DNA of 8,151 nucleotides, taken from positions 1 through 8,151 of the forward strand of contig JAMDCE010000256.1 in NCBI GenBank assembly GCA_023489135.1, in the 5' to 3' direction. Source of the stretch: Chloroflexota bacterium (lineage in GTDB: Bacteria; Chloroflexota; Chloroflexia; JAMDCE01). Shown here in pieces: positions 5,101-8,151 of the stretch. Below the pieces are notes generated by a model, which did no database searches, was not told the DNA's origin, and saw only the letters and a list, made by a program, of their open reading frames with translations. Position numbers and translations under genes: made by a program. Each line of letters begins with the position of its first letter. The first letter of the stretch is position 1.

Positions 5101-6886
5101 ATATCTAACACCTTACAAGAGCCGAGTCGGTTTAGCCTACACTTGCATCTTGGTCAGTTCTCTCCTTAGTCTTGCCGTGCCGTGGCTGTTGAAGGAGGTA
5201 ATTGACCGCGGTCTCGTGGCGGGCGACTACGGTTTTCTGGTGGTGGCCGCCCTGATTGTGGTGGGCCTGAGCGTTCTGAAGGGGCTCTTCTACTTCGGCC
5301 AGACCTATCTGGTGGAATACCTTTCCCAAAGGGTGGCCAACGACCTGCGCAACGATCTTTACGCCCACCTTCTTCGCCTGCCCTTCAGCTTCCACGACCG
5401 CACTCCCACGGGCCAGTCCATGGCCAGATTGACCTCGGATGTGGACGTCACCCAGCGCTTTGTCTCCTTCGGACTGACCAACATAGTCAACGGCGTTATC
5501 GTCTTCTTCACCGTCGCGACGGTGCTTTTCTGGTTGGACTGGCGGCTGGCCCTGGTTTCCCTGGCCGTGGTTCCCTTCCTGGCGGCCAGAGCCGTTACCG
5601 TGGGTCGAAAGCTGCGCCCCATGTTTGTGGGCGTGCAGCAGCAGTTCGCCAATATGACCACCGTTCTCCAGGAGAACCTCTCCGGCGTGCGGGTTGTGCG
5701 AGCCTTCGGGCGAGAGAAGTACGAAATGGACAAGTTCAGCCGCGAGAACTGGGAACTCTTGGAGAGGAACGTTAGCGCGGTGAGGATATGGGCATTCAAC
5801 GCCCCTCTGATGGCTTTTCTGACCAGTCTTGGCACGGCGGGGATTTTGTGGTATGGAGGTCGCGAGGTTATTGCCGGACATCTCAGTATTGGCACGCTGG
5901 TGGCCTTCAACAGTTACCTCGTCATTCTCGCCTGGCCTATCCGCATTGTGGGCTGGCTGGTGAACCTGACGGCGCGAGTGATGGCCTCGGCCGAGCGGGT
6001 TTTTGAGGTGTTGGATGCTCCCTCCAATGTCATTGAGGTGCCGAGTGCTCGGGAATTGCCGCCCATCCGTGGTCACATCCGTTTCGAAAACGTATCTTTC
6101 AACTACGACGGTCAGAACAACGTCTTGTCCGATCTAAATCTAGAGGCCGAGCCAGGGCAGGTCATCGCGCTGGTCGGTCCGCCTGGCTCGGGCAAGAGCA
6201 CCGTGGTGAGTCTCCTCCCTCGCTTCTACGACGTGGCCTCGGGACGCCTGACCATAGACGGGTACGACGTGAGGGAGTTAGGGCTTTCCTCCTTGCGGCG
6301 GCAGATCGGCCTGGTGCTTCAGGATACGTTTCTATTCTCCATTTCGGTTCGGGAGAACATAGCCTATGGCCTCCGCGCTGCGTCTCTGGAGGCCATCGTC
6401 GCGGCGGCAAGAAGTGCTCACGCCCACGAATTCATCGAGGCCCTGCCGGAGGGCTACAACACCGTGGTGGGAGAGCGCGGGATAACCCTCTCCGGCGGGC
6501 AGCGGCAGCGAATCGCCATCGCCAGGGCCCTTTTGCTGGATCCCCCGCTGCTGATTCTCGACGATGCCACCTCCAGCGTTGACACCGAAACAGCGTACCT
6601 GATCCAAATGGCGCTGGCCCAGTTGATGAAGGGGCGTACGACTTTCGTCATTGCTCACCGGCTCGACACCGTCAAGAACGCCGACCAGATCTTCGTCCTC
6701 CGGGACGGCCGGATCGTCGAGAAAGGCACTCACGGTGATTTGCTTCGCCAGCAAGGGCTCTACAGCAGCCTCTATGAGCTCCAACAGCATGACGAAGCCC
6801 TTCCGGAGGAGATTGATGGCGAGGGGAGGACCACCGGTCTGGAGAGGCCAACCGATTTCCCGGATAGTGTGGGGACACGGAAATGA
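5075..6886 (+). CDS. ABC exporter half-transporter with a degenerate ATP site (first subunit of a pair)
   Basis: The product is a 603-residue fused membrane and ATPase subunit of the MsbA/MdlB multidrug-exporter type, acting in the cytoplasmic membrane. Six membrane spans are placed at about 17-38, 53-75, 132-153, 157-176, 239-260 and 273-296. The nucleotide-binding domain has Walker A GPPGSGKST (368-376), Q416 of the Q-loop, signature LSGGQ (472-476), Walker B ending LILDD (D496, D497), the D-loop SSVD and H528. Position 497 should be the catalytic Glu but is Asp (codon GAT at 6563-6565), as in the degenerate-site subunit of heterodimeric exporters such as TM287/288 and BmrCD. ATG 5075 was chosen because it gives the normal N-terminal elbow (LLRILKYLTPYKSR). 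The longer frame from 4934 only reads through fmt. It overlaps fmt by 26 bp without a clear ribosome binding site, suggesting coupled translation. Substrate is unknown (drug, lipid or peptide). Confidence 0.93.
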   Translation: MTLLLRILKYLTPYKSRVGLAYTCILVSSLLSLAVPWLLKEVIDRGLVAGDYGFLVVAALIVVGLSVLKGLFYFGQTYLVEYLSQRVANDLRNDLYAHLLRLPFSFHDRTPTGQSMARLTSDVDVTQRFVSFGLTNIVNGVIVFFTVATVLFWLDWRLALVSLAVVPFLAARAVTVGRKLRPMFVGVQQQFANMTTVLQENLSGVRVVRAFGREKYEMDKFSRENWELLERNVSAVRIWAFNAPLMAFLTSLGTAGILWYGGREVIAGHLSIGTLVAFNSYLVILAWPIRIVGWLVNLTARVMASAERVFEVLDAPSNVIEVPSARELPPIRGHIRFENVSFNYDGQNNVLSDLNLEAEPGQVIALVGPPGSGKSTVVSLLPRFYDVASGRLTIDGYDVRELGLSSLRRQIGLVLQDTFLFSISVRENIAYGLRAASLEAIVAAARSAHAHEFIEALPEGYNTVVGERGITLSGGQRQRIAIARALLLDPPLLILDDATSSVDTETAYLIQMALAQLMKGRTTFVIAHRLDTVKNADQIFVLRDGRIVEKGTHGDLLRQQGLYSSLYELQQHDEALPEEIDGEGRTTGLERPTDFPDSVGTRK

Positions 6887-8151
6887 TCCACTCTCACCAC
6901 GGCGTGCCGACTTCCGGCGACGAAGCCATCGCCAAAGTGTACGACCATCGCATTGCTATGCGCCTCCTGGGTTACCTGGGTCCATTCAAGTGGCGGATCG
7001 CGCTCTCGGTCCTCTTCCTGTTAACGGCCTCGGCGGCCAGTCTGGCCGGTCCCTACCTCATCAAGCTTGCCATCGATTCGGGCATTGGTCAGAAGGATCT
7101 GCTCACCCTCGACGCAGTCATCGCGATATTCGTCGGAGCGCAATTGGCCAACTGGGGTGCCAGCTACGGGCAGACGTACCTGATGTCCTGGGTGGGACAG
7201 AACATTATCTTCCGGCTTCGCCAGCAGTTGTTTGACCATCTGCAGCGGTTGTCCTTTAGCTTCTACGACCACACGGGCGTGGGCCGTTTGATGTCGCGCG
7301 TGCAAAACGACGTGAGTTCGCTGCAGGACCTCTTGACTTCTGGCATTATCAGCGTGATTGGAGACGTGGCCACGCTGGTTGGCATTGTGGTCGTGATGCT
7401 TTCGATGAACCTGTCTCTTTCTCTTCTCACCTTCACCGTCCTGCCGCTGATGATTCTGGTGGCCGCGCTGTGGCAGGCTAGGGCGCGGCGCACCTACCGG
7501 TCCGTCAGGCAGACCATCGCCGACGTCAACGGCGCGCTGCAAGAAGATCTTTCGGGTATCAGAGTTGTGCAGTCTTTTGGTCGCGAGGAGCGCAATCTAG
7601 CTGACTTTAAGGAGGTGAACCGGCGCAATCTCCAGGCCAACGTGAACGCGGCCGTGCTCAGTGGAGTCTTTTACCCCACTTCAGACCTTATGGCCGCTGT
7701 GGCGACAGGCCTGGTCATCTGGTATGGCGGATCTCAGGTTCTCCATTTGCAGTTGACTGCCGGTGAGCTGGTGGCCTTCATCCTCTACGTGGGGCGCTTT
7801 TTCGACCCCATCAGGGATATAAGCCAGCGCTACGACACGCTTCAATCGGCCATGGCCGCCGGAGAGCGGATCTTTGAACTGACCGACCTCGAACCCGACA
7901 TTGTCGACCCGCCCGATGCGGTGGAGCTTCCGATGCTTCGTGGTGACGTTCAGTTCGACCACGTCTCCTTTGGCTACGACGCCACAACGGTTCTCCGCGA
8001 CGTAACCCTGGAAGCAAAGGCGGGGCAGGCCATCGCTTTTGTGGGTGAGACAGGGGCTGGCAAGAGCTCTCTCATCAATTTGATTGGTCGGTTCTACGAC
8101 ATCCGGAAGGGCCGCATCACTATCGACGGGACTGACCTGCATCGCATATCT
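6883..8151 (+). CDS. ABC exporter half-transporter, second subunit (3' truncated by the window end)
   Basis: Translation from the ATG at 6883 runs open for 423 codons to the window edge; a complete member has about 580-620 residues. A hydrophilic lead of about 25 residues (with a His-rich MIHSHH start) is followed by the elbow helix RLLGYLGPFKWR. Six spans lie near 37-60, 75-97, 152-175, 178-197, 262-284 and 294-312. The coupling-helix segment SFSFYDHTGVGRLMSRVQNDV and the loop LQEDLSGIRVVQSFGREE are typical exporter sequences. The ATPase domain begins at FDHVSFGYD, and Walker A is GETGAGKSS (388-396). The signature, Walker B and H-loop lie beyond the window. The start overlaps the preceding stop as ATGA, the usual sign of translational coupling and of stable 1:1 partners. 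I infer that it pairs with the upstream subunit and supplies the catalytically competent ATP site. Substrate is not predictable from sequence. Confidence 0.93.
   Translation, partial: MIHSHHGVPTSGDEAIAKVYDHRIAMRLLGYLGPFKWRIALSVLFLLTASAASLAGPYLIKLAIDSGIGQKDLLTLDAVIAIFVGAQLANWGASYGQTYLMSWVGQNIIFRLRQQLFDHLQRLSFSFYDHTGVGRLMSRVQNDVSSLQDLLTSGIISVIGDVATLVGIVVVMLSMNLSLSLLTFTVLPLMILVAALWQARARRTYRSVRQTIADVNGALQEDLSGIRVVQSFGREERNLADFKEVNRRNLQANVNAAVLSGVFYPTSDLMAAVATGLVIWYGGSQVLHLQLTAGELVAFILYVGRFFDPIRDISQRYDTLQSAMAAGERIFELTDLEPDIVDPPDAVELPMLRGDVQFDHVSFGYDATTVLRDVTLEAKAGQAIAFVGETGAGKSSLINLIGRFYDIRKGRITIDGTDLHRIS

Noticed and set aside
5132..6076. 314-residue open frame on the minus strand
   Set aside because: It is antisense to the membrane domain of the first ABC subunit and its composition is His/Gln/Gly-rich, as expected for the complement of a membrane gene. 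It has no start context or family signature.

Overview
This is bacterial chromosomal DNA of moderately high GC content, densely coding, with five clear protein genes and a sixth running off the right edge. The lineage cannot be fixed from the window. The organism is a formyl-methionine-initiating bacterium. It appears to make menaquinone by the futalosine route (MqnE) and carries a bactofilin cytoskeletal gene, a mix seen in several phyla such as Chloroflexota, deep Firmicutes, Acidobacteria and delta-proteobacteria-like groups. I do not commit to one.

Left part (1-1940). The C-terminal 606 residues of a large Eco57I/TaqI-class adenine-N6 DNA methyltransferase, probably a type IIG restriction-modification enzyme, enter from beyond the left edge and stop at 1823. 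The gene converges on mqnE across a 117-bp junction that holds a tandem 9-bp repeat and a perfect 12-bp palindrome but no convincing intrinsic terminator.

Middle left (1941-3660, minus strand). A bactofilin gene (GTG start, very strong ribosome binding site, near-consensus sigma-70 promoter) is followed after 97 bp by mqnE (TTG start). They are probably co-transcribed leftward. A 14-bp palindrome abuts the promoter, and the heptamer TGAACCT occurs on both sides of it.

Intergenic region (3560-4071, 512 bp). It separates the divergent bactofilin and fmt promoters. Its unusual content is a cluster of about eight copies, in both orientations, of a GC-rich, largely palindromic motif (core CTCCCGCGGG). 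The copy centres are spaced at roughly whole multiples of 22-23 bp. I know of no matching element, and this is the most notable unexplained structure in the window.

Right part (4037-8151, plus strand). A promoter whose predicted start coincides with the ATG of fmt (methionyl-tRNA formyltransferase) suggests a leaderless transcript. Two ABC exporter half-transporters follow as an apparent operon: the first overlaps fmt by 26 bp and the second overlaps the first by ATGA. The first half-transporter has Asp where the catalytic Walker B Glu is expected, and the two genes are adjacent. Together these point to a heterodimeric exporter with one degenerate ATP site (TM287/288 or BmrCD type). The second gene is cut by the window end just after its Walker A motif.
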